33,838 bases of DNA from Saprospiraceae bacterium (GTDB lineage Bacteria > Bacteroidota > Bacteroidia > Chitinophagales > Saprospiraceae): the NCBI GenBank assembly GCA_007121335.1, contig SKLY01000048.1:1-33838 (forward strand). Reading direction: 5' to 3'. Positions 14,495 through 23,478 of this stretch are shown here, piece after piece; position 1 is the first letter of the stretch, and every line of letters begins with the position of its first letter. Below the pieces are notes generated by a model. The model had not been told where the DNA came from. It saw nothing but the letters and a program-made list of their open reading frames with translations, and did not search any database. The translations under genes and the position numbers were made by a program.

Positions 14495-16711
14495 ATGGGA
14501 AAGCAAACACCGATAACGGTAGATTTTAAATTGCCCGATGGGCAGGAAGTCATCATAGAAACCGGAAAACTGGCCGCATTGGCCCATGGTTCCGTGGTTG
14601 TTAAAATTGGGGACACTATGTTGTTCGCTTCAGTTGTAAGCAACAAAGAGCCCAAGGAGGATGCCGCCTGGTTCCCTCTTTTTGTCGATTATCAGGAGAA
14701 ATTTGCCTCAGCGGGTAAGATCCCCGGCAACTTTTTCAGAAGAGAAACCCGCCTTTCGGATTATGAGGTGCTTATTAGTCGATTGGTGGACAGGGCAATA
14801 CGTCCTCTTTTTCCCGATGGCTACATGAACGAAACCCAGGTGGTCATCAACCTGATCTCTGCCGATGGTGAAACCCTTCCCGATGCCTATGCAGCCCTTG
14901 CAGCCTCTGCCGCCCTTTCGGCCTCTGATATACCCTGGAATGGCCCTATTTCGGAGGTGCGCGTTGCAAAGATCAATGGTGAGTATGTCGTAAATCCAGG
15001 CAGGACTCAGTTGGAAGAGGCATCTTTGGACCTCATAGTAGCTGCTACTCTTGACAATGTGATGATGGTCGAAGGTGAGGCCGATGAGTGTCAGGAAAGT
15101 GAGATTATCGAAGCTATTAAAATCGCTCACGATGCGATTAAAGTTCAGTGTCAGATCCAGCTTGACCTGGCTGAAAAAATTGGTGAAGCTGCCACGGTTA
15201 AAAGAGAATTGGAAGCAGCGGAGACTGATGACAAACTCTATCAGGAGATAGAGAGTACTTTGGGTGAAAAAATCTTTTCCATTGCTTCAGCCGGATTGCA
15301 AAAGCCCGAAAGAAAGGAAGGGTTCGACAATATCTGCAAGGAGTTTATCGAGCAAAAGGAGGAGAAAGAAGGGGAGGAGTACATCGAAGAATACGGCCCG
15401 GTGATTGAGGAGTACTATGAGGAAATCAAGAAAAAAATTATCCGGGATATGGTCCTGGATAAAAGCTTGCGCCTTGATGGCAGGAAGCCCGATGAGATTA
15501 GAAATATTTGGTGCGAGGTTGACTATTTGCCCGCTGCGCATGGTTCGGCCATATTTACCCGCGGCGAGACTCAGTCGCTTACTACCTTAACTTTGGGAAG
15601 CAAGCAGGATTCTAAGTTGGTGGACAATGCCCTGGACCTACACCACGAAAAATTTATTCTCCACTACAACTTTCCTCCCTATTGTACCGGAGAGGTGAAG
15701 CCCATGAGAGGGCCGGGTAGAAGGGAAGTGGGTCACGCCAATTTGGCCGGTCGCTCGGTGAGAAGAATGCTGCCTGAAGAAGTGCCCTACACCATCCGAA
15801 TTGTTTCCGATATTATGGAGTCCAACGGAAGTTCTTCAATGGCCACTGTGTGTGCAAGTTCTCTTGCGCTCATGGATGCTGGTATTCAGTTGAAAAAGCC
15901 AGTCGCCGGCATAGCTATGGGAATGATTGCAGAGGATGGAAAATATGCTATACTTTCGGACATCCTGGGTGATGAAGATGCCCTCGGAGATATGGATTTC
16001 AAAGTAACCGGAACCAAAGACGGAATTTGCGCATGTCAAATGGACATCAAGGTGGATGGTCTCGCTTACGAGGTGCTCGAAAAAGCGCTTCTCCAGGCAA
16101 AAGCCGGTAGGGACCATATTTTGAACGAAATGGATAAAACACTATCCGGCCCTCGCGAAGAACTCAAGCCTCACGCACCACGAGTGGTTGAATTAATTAT
16201 AGATAAGAGCTTTATTGGTGCGGTGATTGGACCTGGTGGTAAGATCATTCAGGAAATCCAGGCCGAGACTGATACCACCATTTCCATCGATGAGGTCGAT
16301 GACAAAGGTATTGTTCAAATCATCAGCAACAACCAGGAAGGTCTTGAAGCTGCAAGGGACAGGATCAAATCCATTACGCATGTTCCCGAAGTGGGCGATG
16401 TCTATGAAGCCAAAGTTGCTTCTGTCATGCCGTACGGAGTTTTTGTTGACTTTGCCGGAAAAAGCGGTCTCCTCCACGTCTCTGAAATATCGCACTCGCG
16501 CATTGAAAAGGTCGATGATGTATTCAGTGTGGGCGACGATGTCAAGGTTAAACTGGTGGGTATCGATCCCAAAACCGGAAAGTACAAATTGTCCCGGAAA
16601 GTGCTGCTGCCCAATCCCCGTGGAGAGGATGGAGACCGCGGAGGAAGAGGAGGTCGCGGCGGACGTGGATCAGACGACCGAAACAGGCGGAATCGCGACC
16701 GGAGAAATTAA
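14495..16711 (+). CDS. pnp: Polyribonucleotide nucleotidyltransferase (PNPase)
   Basis: Phosphorolytic 3'-5' exoribonuclease of mRNA turnover; 738 aa. Order of domains: RNase PH-like 1 (about 10-145; FFRRETRLSDYEVLISRLVD), linker, RNase PH-like 2 (about 315-545), KH (about 565-625; FIGAVIGPGGKIIQEI) and S1 (about 634-695; YGVFVDFAGKSGLLHVSE). The metal-binding Asp cluster ILGDEDALGDMDF is at about 487-500. The tail after S1 (about 706-738) is a low-complexity stretch of Gly, Arg and Asp with RGG repeats, probably a flexible RNA-binding extension. It follows rpsO across a terminator; I could not see a clear promoter of its own in the 61-base gap. Confidence 0.97.
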   Translation: MGKQTPITVDFKLPDGQEVIIETGKLAALAHGSVVVKIGDTMLFASVVSNKEPKEDAAWFPLFVDYQEKFASAGKIPGNFFRRETRLSDYEVLISRLVDRAIRPLFPDGYMNETQVVINLISADGETLPDAYAALAASAALSASDIPWNGPISEVRVAKINGEYVVNPGRTQLEEASLDLIVAATLDNVMMVEGEADECQESEIIEAIKIAHDAIKVQCQIQLDLAEKIGEAATVKRELEAAETDDKLYQEIESTLGEKIFSIASAGLQKPERKEGFDNICKEFIEQKEEKEGEEYIEEYGPVIEEYYEEIKKKIIRDMVLDKSLRLDGRKPDEIRNIWCEVDYLPAAHGSAIFTRGETQSLTTLTLGSKQDSKLVDNALDLHHEKFILHYNFPPYCTGEVKPMRGPGRREVGHANLAGRSVRRMLPEEVPYTIRIVSDIMESNGSSSMATVCASSLALMDAGIQLKKPVAGIAMGMIAEDGKYAILSDILGDEDALGDMDFKVTGTKDGICACQMDIKVDGLAYEVLEKALLQAKAGRDHILNEMDKTLSGPREELKPHAPRVVELIIDKSFIGAVIGPGGKIIQEIQAETDTTISIDEVDDKGIVQIISNNQEGLEAARDRIKSITHVPEVGDVYEAKVASVMPYGVFVDFAGKSGLLHVSEISHSRIEKVDDVFSVGDDVKVKLVGIDPKTGKYKLSRKVLLPNPRGEDGDRGGRGGRGGRGSDDRNRRNRDRRN

Positions 16712-16805
16712 ATTTCTGCCCCCATTTTCATGAATTTACCGGCCTGAGTATTTTACTCCTTTGGAAACTAATTCACTGCTCCAGGTGTAAACAATACATG
16801 CGTAT

Positions 16806-16818
16806 TGCCCAATGGGCA
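16806..16818. repeat. Perfect 6-bp inverted repeat upstream of the sigma factor gene
   Basis: TGCCCA-a-TGGGCA, centred 32 bases before the rpoD ATG. The one-base centre is too tight for an RNA hairpin, so if functional it would be a DNA operator. This may be chance. Confidence 0.35.
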
Positions 16819-16843
16819 TTTTACAGTTATTTGTATTGGTTTT

Positions 16844-17710
16844 ATGAGGCAGTTAAAAATCCAGAAGAGTATTACCAATCGAGAGGCGGAATCTCTCGAC
16901 AAATACCTCAATGAAATCAACAAGATTGAGTTACTCGATCACGAGGAAGAGGTGGCTCTGGCCAAAAAAATTAAAGAGGGTGATCAGGATGCACTCGACA
17001 AACTAACCAGAGCCAATCTTCGCTTTGTAGTCAGCGTGGCCAAGCAATACCAAAATAACGGATTGTCATTATCCGATTTGATCAATGAAGGAAATGTCGG
17101 TCTGATCAAGGCTGCCAGAAGATACGATGAAACCAAAGGGTTTAAATTTATTTCCTATGCCGTTTGGTGGATCCGGCAGGCGATACTTAACGCAATAATC
17201 GAGTACTCCCGCATCGTGCGGATTCCCGTCAATAAAGCAGCTTCCTACAACAAGATAAAAGAGGCCATCCGGTATTTTTCTCAGGAATTTGAACGGGAAC
17301 CATCCAGGGAGGAACTGGCCGATCTGTTGGACCTATCCATTAATGAAGTGGAGGGTATCATGAAGTCCAACAACAGCTTTACAAGCATAGACAGTCCCGT
17401 CTCTGAAGAGGAGGGAGATGCCACATTACTTGATCTTTTGGCCGATGAAGATGGCGCCAGTCCGGATTTACAACTACTCAAAGAATCCCTTAAGGACCAG
17501 GTGCAGATCGAGCTATCCAAACTGTCGCCCAGGGAATTTTTCGTACTCAGTTGCTTCTTTGGTCTGAATGAGAACAAGCCCCTTTCATTGGATGAAATCA
17601 GCGAACAAACCGGCTTGAGCAAAGAGCGTGTGAGGCAGATCAGAGACAGGGGGTTGATAAGACTCAAGCGTTCTATCAGCAGAACAACACTAAGAAATTA
17701 CCTTGGATAA
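16844..17710 (+). CDS. rpoD: Primary RNA polymerase sigma factor (sigma-70 family, short form)
   Basis: A 288-aa housekeeping sigma factor. Region 1.2 is at the N-terminus (ESLDKYLNEINKIELLDHEE). Region 2 contains LTRANLRFVVSVAKQYQ, LSLSDLINEGNVGLIKAARR and the -10-reading segment FISYAVWWIRQAIL. Region 3 follows, and region 4 ends with the helix-turn-helix LDEISEQTGLSKERVRQIRD. Region 1.1 is missing, which is normal for Bacteroidota primary sigma factors. I place the start at ATG 16844 (MRQLKIQKSITNRE, the usual family N-terminus); an in-frame TTG 13 codons upstream would add an atypical hydrophobic extension. The gene stands 132 bases after pnp with no obvious terminator between them. Confidence 0.95.
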   Translation: MRQLKIQKSITNREAESLDKYLNEINKIELLDHEEEVALAKKIKEGDQDALDKLTRANLRFVVSVAKQYQNNGLSLSDLINEGNVGLIKAARRYDETKGFKFISYAVWWIRQAILNAIIEYSRIVRIPVNKAASYNKIKEAIRYFSQEFEREPSREELADLLDLSINEVEGIMKSNNSFTSIDSPVSEEEGDATLLDLLADEDGASPDLQLLKESLKDQVQIELSKLSPREFFVLSCFFGLNENKPLSLDEISEQTGLSKERVRQIRDRGLIRLKRSISRTTLRNYLG

Positions 17711-17779
17711 TATCCGTTTTGTCCCTACTTTTGACCTTACAATCATTTTTAACAGCATGAAAATCAACCATTAGAAAGT

Positions 17780-18433
17780 ATGCTCGCTTTTGCCTTCATC
17801 ATTACACTTTCCTTTCTGGCGTTGGTACTGGGAGTGCATACTTACTCCCGATATATTAACCCCGGACTGCCTGGAATGAAAAAGGAAGTGATCAAATTGC
17901 GGTCTGAGGCCAGGAGGATGGCAGATGACCTAATTCCCATTGATCGCAATGAATTAGATCTGTTATCTGCAAAGGTTGTCAACAGGCAGTTGAAAGGTCG
18001 AATTTTTGGAAGAAAATCGAGGGGCTATATTACCTCCATTTACGATGAGCCACTGCTGGCCTTCATAGTGAAAAGGTATCCGAAAAGGTCAAAGAAAACC
18101 ATCTACTACGTTCGGTCTTCCAATTCCGAAATAGTGATAATTAAAGGGCGAAAGGGCGCTCAGCTCTACATCGACGGCCACCCGGTCGGAATGGTCCAGG
18201 ACGGCAAAATACTGGAGCGGAAGCAAAACAGAAAACTCGGTGAGCTGGTTTCTCTTCCGTCTCTCCCCGAAGAAGTAAAAGTGGGCAACAAAAAAGTAGC
18301 TACACTCAATAGCGACGTAGATACAAAATCAGTACACCCCCGCCTTTTCACCTTCATCAATCCTGTATCAGCGGATGAGAAGCGTGTTTTGTTGGCTTTG
18401 GTGGTGTGTAAACTGTTGGTTTACAATGATTAA
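17780..18433 (+). CDS. Uncharacterised single-pass membrane protein
   Basis: I do not recognise this 217-aa protein. It has one N-terminal hydrophobic helix (residues 1-22), then a basic, probably cytoplasmic or periplasmic domain (pattern KSRGYITSIYDEPLLAFIVKR and KTIYYVRSSNSEIVIIKGRKG) with alternating beta-type residues. The last 30 residues (ADEKRVLLALVVCKLLVYND) are a hydrophobic helix that could touch the membrane. The repeated-strand look resembles beta-sandwich or tubby/LURP-like folds, but this is a guess. It follows rpoD by 69 bases in the same direction. Confidence 0.7.
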   Translation: MLAFAFIITLSFLALVLGVHTYSRYINPGLPGMKKEVIKLRSEARRMADDLIPIDRNELDLLSAKVVNRQLKGRIFGRKSRGYITSIYDEPLLAFIVKRYPKRSKKTIYYVRSSNSEIVIIKGRKGAQLYIDGHPVGMVQDGKILERKQNRKLGELVSLPSLPEEVKVGNKKVATLNSDVDTKSVHPRLFTFINPVSADEKRVLLALVVCKLLVYND

Positions 18434-18560
18434 AATTGAGATTGTAAAAAAAAGGTATTATTTTTTGTTGATCAATGGGTTCCGTTCAACAAAGATTCCT
18501 TTATTTTGTAATACAATGTAGAAAATCAGAGTATTGTACACTGATGCAAAAAAACAGGGT

Positions 18561-19007
18561 ATGAGCGTTTTAGATAAAGTCAGATTGGTGGTGTACAGGG
18601 TGCATGAAAAAGGTCTGGAAATTTTTCTGGTCAACCCGGAGGAAGACATTAACGAAGAGATGCTCTCCATTCCCGAGGGTGAGGATGCACAGTCATTCAT
18701 CGAGTCGGTGGACAAATCGGGCCTGAAACTCATTCAATTGGAGCCTGTGACCAACCAGGACGGTAGCAAGGTAAGTGCTTTTGCCATAGAGGGAGACTGG
18801 CACGACATTCCCTCCATCAAGGCCCTTTTTCAAAATGATGTGGAGGATCTCGTGAAGTCTAAAATTGTCGAAATGATGCCCTCCACAGATTCCGGTGCAT
18901 TCGTCCTCATTAAAGATGCCTTCAAGAAAGTGCTGCCCTATGAGTATTCAATGCTAAAGGAATTGAAAGAGATTCTGACAGAGAAAAACACCATTCAAAA
19001 TATCTGA
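18561..19007 (+). CDS. Uncharacterised protein coupled to purC, possibly NUDIX-fold
   Basis: A 148-aa cytoplasmic protein with no signal peptide. I start it at ATG 18561 (MSVLDKVRLVVYRVHEKG); a TTG nine codons upstream is in frame but less likely. The first strand pair (VRLVVYRVHEKGLEIFLVNP) looks like the opening of a NUDIX domain, but the catalytic Nudix box (G-x5-E-x7-REUxEExGU) is not present, so it would be inactive if it has that fold. The C-terminus (GAFVLIKDAFKKVLPYEYSML) is helical. Its stop is five bases before the purC start, so the two are very likely translated from one mRNA. The function is unknown. Confidence 0.7.
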   Translation: MSVLDKVRLVVYRVHEKGLEIFLVNPEEDINEEMLSIPEGEDAQSFIESVDKSGLKLIQLEPVTNQDGSKVSAFAIEGDWHDIPSIKALFQNDVEDLVKSKIVEMMPSTDSGAFVLIKDAFKKVLPYEYSMLKELKEILTEKNTIQNI

Positions 19008-19012
19008 AACTG

Positions 19013-19978
19013 GTGACTCCCTCTTTTCCTGCGGCACTTAAGCAAACAGATTTTAAACTGCCCGGCCTTGTGAAATTCTATCGCGGAAAGGTCAGGGATA
19101 TGTATTTTTTCGAAAATAAAATTGCCGCTGTTGCCACCGACCGGATTTCCGCTTTCGATCATATTCTCCCCAGTCCCATCCCCTCCAAAGGAAGGGTTCT
19201 AAATCAAATGGCTGCCTGGTTTCTAGAGTCCTGTAGTGACATTGTACCTATTTGGCTTGAAGACGTCCCTGATCCAAATGTATCAGCAGGAAAAAAATGC
19301 CGCCCCGTCAAAATAGAAATGGTGGTCAGAGGCTATCTCGCCGGTCATGCCTGGAGACTTTACAAGGACGGCCACCGCAGCATTTGTGGTGTCGGTATGC
19401 CGGAGGGGATGGTTCAATCAGAGCGATTTCCAGAGCCGATTATTACACCCTCCACAAAGGCTGATGAAGGCCATGATGAAGACATCTCGAGAGAAGCCAT
19501 TTTATCGAGCGACCTTGTGGATGAGGAGACTTACCTGAAGATGGAGGAGATAACCTTTAAGTTGTTTCAGCGCGGTCAAAGTATGGCTGAGAAACGGGGA
19601 TTGGTGTTGGTGGATACCAAGTACGAATTTGGCCTGGATCAAAATGGAGTGCTTACCCTTATTGACGAGGTCCACACACCCGACAGCTCACGGTATTTTA
19701 TTGCTGAAGAATATGAGCATCGTCTCAAAAAGGGGCTGCCCCAAAAACACCTAAGCAAGGAATTCGTCAGAGAGTGGTTGATGGAAAATGGCTTTCAGGG
19801 GAGGCCTGGTGATGCCATGCCTTTTATGTCCGATGATGTGGTTGCCGAAATAAGAGATAAGTACATCGACCTATATGAACGCATGACTGGTCGTCTGTTT
19901 AAAGAAACCCCATCTGACGATATTGAAAAACGAGTGGAGACCAACCTATTGAATTGGTGTAGAAAAGGCAATCCTTGA
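19013..19978 (+). CDS. purC: Phosphoribosylaminoimidazole-succinocarboxamide synthase (SAICAR synthetase)
   Basis: Purine synthesis enzyme joining CAIR and aspartate with ATP. The 321-aa protein has the family signatures FYRGKVRDMYFF (residues 23-34), ATDRISAFDHILPSPIPSKG, KIEMVVRGYLAGHAW, ITPSTKADEGHDEDIS and LIDEVHTPDSSRYF. The length fits the longer SAICAR synthetase type. The start is GTG at 19013, five bases after the stop of the 148-aa gene; no ATG occurs before the conserved RGKVRD motif. The convergent neighbour (saccharopine dehydrogenase-like) ends 72 bases away and I see no convincing terminator hairpin in that gap. Confidence 0.96.
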   Translation: MTPSFPAALKQTDFKLPGLVKFYRGKVRDMYFFENKIAAVATDRISAFDHILPSPIPSKGRVLNQMAAWFLESCSDIVPIWLEDVPDPNVSAGKKCRPVKIEMVVRGYLAGHAWRLYKDGHRSICGVGMPEGMVQSERFPEPIITPSTKADEGHDEDISREAILSSDLVDEETYLKMEEITFKLFQRGQSMAEKRGLVLVDTKYEFGLDQNGVLTLIDEVHTPDSSRYFIAEEYEHRLKKGLPQKHLSKEFVREWLMENGFQGRPGDAMPFMSDDVVAEIRDKYIDLYERMTGRLFKETPSDDIEKRVETNLLNWCRKGNP

Positions 19979-20050
19979 TTACACTTTCAGAAGAATTGTG
20001 ACCTTCCATACTTATACCAATTGATTTTTCAAAGGCTTAGTGGCATCTAA

Positions 20051-21256
20051 TCACCTTTCCGTTTCGACATAATTTTTCAGATAGGAAAACCCGGGCCCAA
20101 GTTTCCCTCCAATGGCAATGGTCGCTCCATTAAGCACTGAACTGTATTCCTTTTTCAACTCTGGCAATATATTTTCGATAAACTGCTGGCCAAAGGCTTC
20201 TGATGCATCACGGGGAAGCTCATTAGGTAGATTGTCCACGGCCATCATATCAATACTTCTGCTGGTATATGGCAGCGTTTCCTTCTCCTTCATTGGATCA
20301 AATCCGTAAACAGGTTCTTCGATGGTGCTGGGCCTGATGGTGGATGGAACGGATGCCTCCGGGGCTATGTCGCAAGTCACATCGGCAATTACCTGAATGT
20401 TGAAATTTTTCCCCCTCATCTCCTCCAGGGAAAAAAAGGCCGGGGCATCATTGTCCCAGTAAATGCCGTTGATGAAAATATCTGAACATGATATCCACGG
20501 GGCAAATGCTGACTCGTACCTCAGGGGATTGGTGTAAAAATCTGCTCGGTCAAATGCACTTCCATCTTTTCTCCTTACGTAGTCCTTTGGCAATAATTGG
20601 CAGTAAACAGCCCTGTCGTATTCGTTTTTCAAATAGTCATCCGCAGCAACTTTTTCAAATCCCATATCGTCCAACACCTCTGCGGCGCCATTGGCTACCC
20701 GACCACCACCTGTCAGCACCACGCATATGGGGGGAAATGTGGTGCTCTTGTAAATTTCCCTGGCCTCCGCGTAGTTCCGCAGGTCTTTTAGTCTCGGTAA
20801 CTCAAAAGTGCCGGTGCGTTTTCCGTAAGCCATAATCCCGTTGTGGGCGCCCACCATACCGGCAAACCTTCCAAATGCGATGAGGCGTTTTCCTGCTTCA
20901 TCTGTTAGCACCTCGTAATCGATCAATCTGATATTCTTTTTCAAGATCGTCTGCAGCAATCTCCGGTTGTAGGGTTGTTCTTTGATGGTATGCGAAAAAA
21001 AGAAATAGGTCTTGTTCTCTATCAGGGCTTCAATTTTGACTTCCTTCACCCCGAGCAAAATATCTCTGTCCCAGACCTCATCCACGACCGGAACCCCTGC
21101 TGCCCCGTATTCATCATCTGAAAAAATTCTGTCTTTTGACCGTTGAACCACCAGGTCAATACCCTGATTCTCTATCAAATCCGCTGCCTGTGATGGACTC
21201 AATGGAGCCCTGGAATCACCGGGAATTTTTGTCTCTTTGATTATGCCTATTTTCAT
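20051..21256 (-). CDS. Saccharopine dehydrogenase (lysine-forming type) / alanine dehydrogenase-fold protein
   Basis: A 401-aa NAD(P)-dependent oxidoreductase of the alanine dehydrogenase/transhydrogenase fold. The N-terminus (MKIGIIKETKIPGDSRAPLS) is typical of that superfamily. K71 (LLGVKEV) and H89 (FFFSHTIKEQ) line up with the catalytic Lys/His pair of yeast Lys1, and the segment AGKRLIAFGRFAGMVGAHNG matches the next conserved block. The nucleotide-binding loop is VVLTGGGRVANGAAEVL. I prefer ATG 21256; an upstream ATG (21283) would add nine residues not typical of the family. Bacteroidota mostly make lysine via diaminopimelate, so the true substrate (saccharopine or another imino acid) is uncertain. 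The gene stands alone. Confidence 0.85.
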   Translation of the reverse strand: MKIGIIKETKIPGDSRAPLSPSQAADLIENQGIDLVVQRSKDRIFSDDEYGAAGVPVVDEVWDRDILLGVKEVKIEALIENKTYFFFSHTIKEQPYNRRLLQTILKKNIRLIDYEVLTDEAGKRLIAFGRFAGMVGAHNGIMAYGKRTGTFELPRLKDLRNYAEAREIYKSTTFPPICVVLTGGGRVANGAAEVLDDMGFEKVAADDYLKNEYDRAVYCQLLPKDYVRRKDGSAFDRADFYTNPLRYESAFAPWISCSDIFINGIYWDNDAPAFFSLEEMRGKNFNIQVIADVTCDIAPEASVPSTIRPSTIEEPVYGFDPMKEKETLPYTSRSIDMMAVDNLPNELPRDASEAFGQQFIENILPELKKEYSSVLNGATIAIGGKLGPGFSYLKNYVETER

Positions 21257-21454
21257 TTGATTAGATTTGTACTTCCAACGCATTGCCGGCTAATAAACCA
21301 CGCAATAATCGGAAATTTTTTTGACCGGGAAAAAGAATTGTGGAAAACCGTGGTTATTTTTCATGGAGGTTTGATAGAATACGATACTTAAACTGAAGTC
21401 TCGGATTTGAATCCTGAAAATACTATTCAGAAAATCACCGGACAATCCGCAGAA

Positions 21455-22657
21455 CTATCGAGTTCTGGGAGCGATAAGGAAATATTTGATCACTTTACCA
21501 GTGCTCATCAATTGATTGGGGAATGCGGAGTAGGGCAGCAGCGTGCCGTCTTTTTTCAGAATTGTTATTTCATCCCGTTGAATCCTGTAGGCAGTATTGC
21601 TCTCTTCTCCGTTCAGCACAAAATGGGGTATTTCCTCCGGCTTTAAATTGAGTTCGCGGGAGACTTTTTCTTTTAGGGATTTGATGGTTTTAGGATCCGG
21701 GGCCTCATCTGATAGCTGGACCTTGAATAACCTTCTGTTCAGGAATCGCTCCGACAGTTCCCGGCATATTCGGTCTTCAGAGGATGTCAATCTTTTCAGG
21801 CTGTAAATCAAACTCACATCGTCCAGTTTGTAAAAACTTTCCAGAGCATCAGACGGATTCTTTTGAAGCGAGTCACTGGTTAAAATTTCCTTCAAGGTGG
21901 GATCAATGGGAAGGTCCTGTCCCTGCCGGAGTATTTTTTTTACTCTTTCGATGAGGGAAATGAGCATTTTCTCTGCAGCAAGGCCTGTTTTGTGGAGATA
22001 AACCTGCCAGTACATCAGTTTTCTGGCAGTGAGGAATTTTTCCAGGGAATAGATACCTTTTTCCTCAATGACGAGTTGGTCATCAACCGTATTGAGCATT
22101 AAGGTGATGCGGTCGTAACTGATTACCCCTTCAGCAACCCCGGTGTAAAAGCTGTCTCTGCTCAGGTAGTCCATTCTGTCCATGTCCAATTGGCTGGCGA
22201 CCAGTTGATTGAGAAAGGGGCGGTGGTATTTCCCCTCGAAAATTTGGGAGGCTAGACCAAGTTCGCCCGAGAACTCCTCATTCAATGACCGGATTATTTC
22301 TTTGGTGAGGAGTTCGTGGGAGTATGGCAGCAGCTTTCCCTCCAGAGCGTGGGAATACGGCCCGTGTCCGAGGTCGTGCAGAAGAATTGCAAGGCAGGCA
22401 CCCTTTTTTTCATCCTCGCTAATTTTTGTACCTTTTGATTCAAGGATTTTCAGTGCCTGTTGCATTAGGTGAAAAGCTCCCAGTACATGGTGAAACCTAC
22501 TGTGCACTGCTCCCGGGTAAACGAGGTGGGAGCAACCCAATTGATGAATTCGCCTTAGACGTTGCATCCAGGGATGGTCCAGCAATTTCAGGTAAATCCC
22601 GCGCGGGACAGTAATAAATCCGTAAATGGGGTCATTTACTATTTTGTAGGATTGCAT
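21455..22657 (-). CDS. HD-domain phosphohydrolase (dGTPase-like)
   Basis: A 400-aa cytoplasmic HD-superfamily protein. The metal-binding residues are visible: H57 (SRFHHVLG), the H94-D95 pair in ILLHDLGHGPYSHALEG, and a downstream Asp in QLDMDRMDYLSRDSF (D158 or D160). The start DPIYGFITVPRGIYLKLLDH and LRRIHQLG block match the dGTPase/SAMHD1-like group and B. subtilis YdhJ-type proteins, which hydrolyse nucleotides or unknown phosphoesters. I chose ATG 22657; a GTG five codons upstream is the other option. It lies 110 bases downstream of the methyltransferase gene and may be part of the same transcript. Confidence 0.88.
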   Translation of the reverse strand: MQSYKIVNDPIYGFITVPRGIYLKLLDHPWMQRLRRIHQLGCSHLVYPGAVHSRFHHVLGAFHLMQQALKILESKGTKISEDEKKGACLAILLHDLGHGPYSHALEGKLLPYSHELLTKEIIRSLNEEFSGELGLASQIFEGKYHRPFLNQLVASQLDMDRMDYLSRDSFYTGVAEGVISYDRITLMLNTVDDQLVIEEKGIYSLEKFLTARKLMYWQVYLHKTGLAAEKMLISLIERVKKILRQGQDLPIDPTLKEILTSDSLQKNPSDALESFYKLDDVSLIYSLKRLTSSEDRICRELSERFLNRRLFKVQLSDEAPDPKTIKSLKEKVSRELNLKPEEIPHFVLNGEESNTAYRIQRDEITILKKDGTLLPYSAFPNQLMSTGKVIKYFLIAPRTR

Positions 22658-22767
22658 GCCGTGGTTTTTCACTCTAAAACAATACTGAATTCAATTAACG
22701 TGCCATTATTAGGACCCTTGCCTGGCTAATTGATATCTGAATGAGGAGTCTTTTGTGGGGCATTTTT

Positions 22768-23478
22768 TTACCCGGCCGATTGGATCAGGAATACAGCGGG
22801 CCTTTTATGTAAATCGGGTTTTGCTGATTTTTTCCATTCGGCAATAGAGCGAGTCATGCTGTATGAGTTTTTACTCAGCAAATCGCATTGGATGGAAAAC
22901 AGGGTAGAGGGTTTGAGATTTAGAAAAGCAGCTTCCAATACCTGCATGTTTCTATAGGGGGTTTCAATGAAAAAGTGGCATCCCCGGTCTTTTTCAGCCG
23001 CTCTCTCAAGTTTTTTCAAGTCCTTGCCGATAATCTCCTTTTTGGGACTGAGATATCCGTGAAAGCTGAATTTTTGGCCATTCAGTCCGGATGCCATAAC
23101 TGCGAGAGTCAGAGAAGAGGGACCTGAAAGAGGCACCACACCAATGGACATTTCGTAGGCTTTTCTGACTATTTCAGCGCCGGGATCGGCAATTCCCGGG
23201 CTGCCTGCTTCAGAGAGCAATCCCATGTGGTGACCTTTTTTCAAGTGATTGAGATCTTCCTCCAGGTAGTGGTAGCTTTGTTTTTTAGGGATCTCGTAAA
23301 CGGTTATTTCAGACATCGGCAGCGGGTGGTCAATTTCTTTTAGAAAGCGCCTCGCTGTTTTTGCCCGTTCTGCGATGAAAAATTGGAGCTTGTGGATGCA
23401 CTCTATGGTTGCCGGAGGCAGTTGATCTGCCGGATGTCCGGAAATATGTGTGGGTATCAGGAAGAGTTTACCACTCAT
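22768..23478 (-). CDS. SAM-dependent methyltransferase, RsmI-like tetrapyrrole-methylase fold
   Basis: A 236-aa protein of the tetrapyrrole methylase superfamily. Key blocks are LIPTHISGHPADQLPP (N-terminus), GLLSEAGSPGIADPGAEIV (residues about 86-104), PLSGPSSLTLAVMASGLNG and FHGYLSPKK. These match the RsmI group, which 2'-O-methylates C1402 of 16S rRNA. Bacteroidota often have, besides a true RsmI, a second shorter paralogue of this type, and this one diverges at the N-terminus (IPTHISG instead of the usual VATPIGN), so the substrate is uncertain. It overlaps the marC-like gene by four bases (ATGA, 23475-23478). Confidence 0.88.
   Translation of the reverse strand: MSGKLFLIPTHISGHPADQLPPATIECIHKLQFFIAERAKTARRFLKEIDHPLPMSEITVYEIPKKQSYHYLEEDLNHLKKGHHMGLLSEAGSPGIADPGAEIVRKAYEMSIGVVPLSGPSSLTLAVMASGLNGQKFSFHGYLSPKKEIIGKDLKKLERAAEKDRGCHFFIETPYRNMQVLEAAFLNLKPSTLFSIQCDLLSKNSYSMTRSIAEWKKSAKPDLHKRPAVFLIQSAG

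Noticed and set aside
16227-16733. 168-codon plus-strand frame overlapping the end of pnp
   Set aside because: Out of frame with the KH, S1 and RGG parts of pnp, which are clearly coding; no start context and no family pattern.
16805-16843. N-terminal extension of the sigma factor from a TTG
   Set aside because: It would add a hydrophobic 13-residue segment not seen in this family; the ATG at 16844 gives the standard N-terminus.
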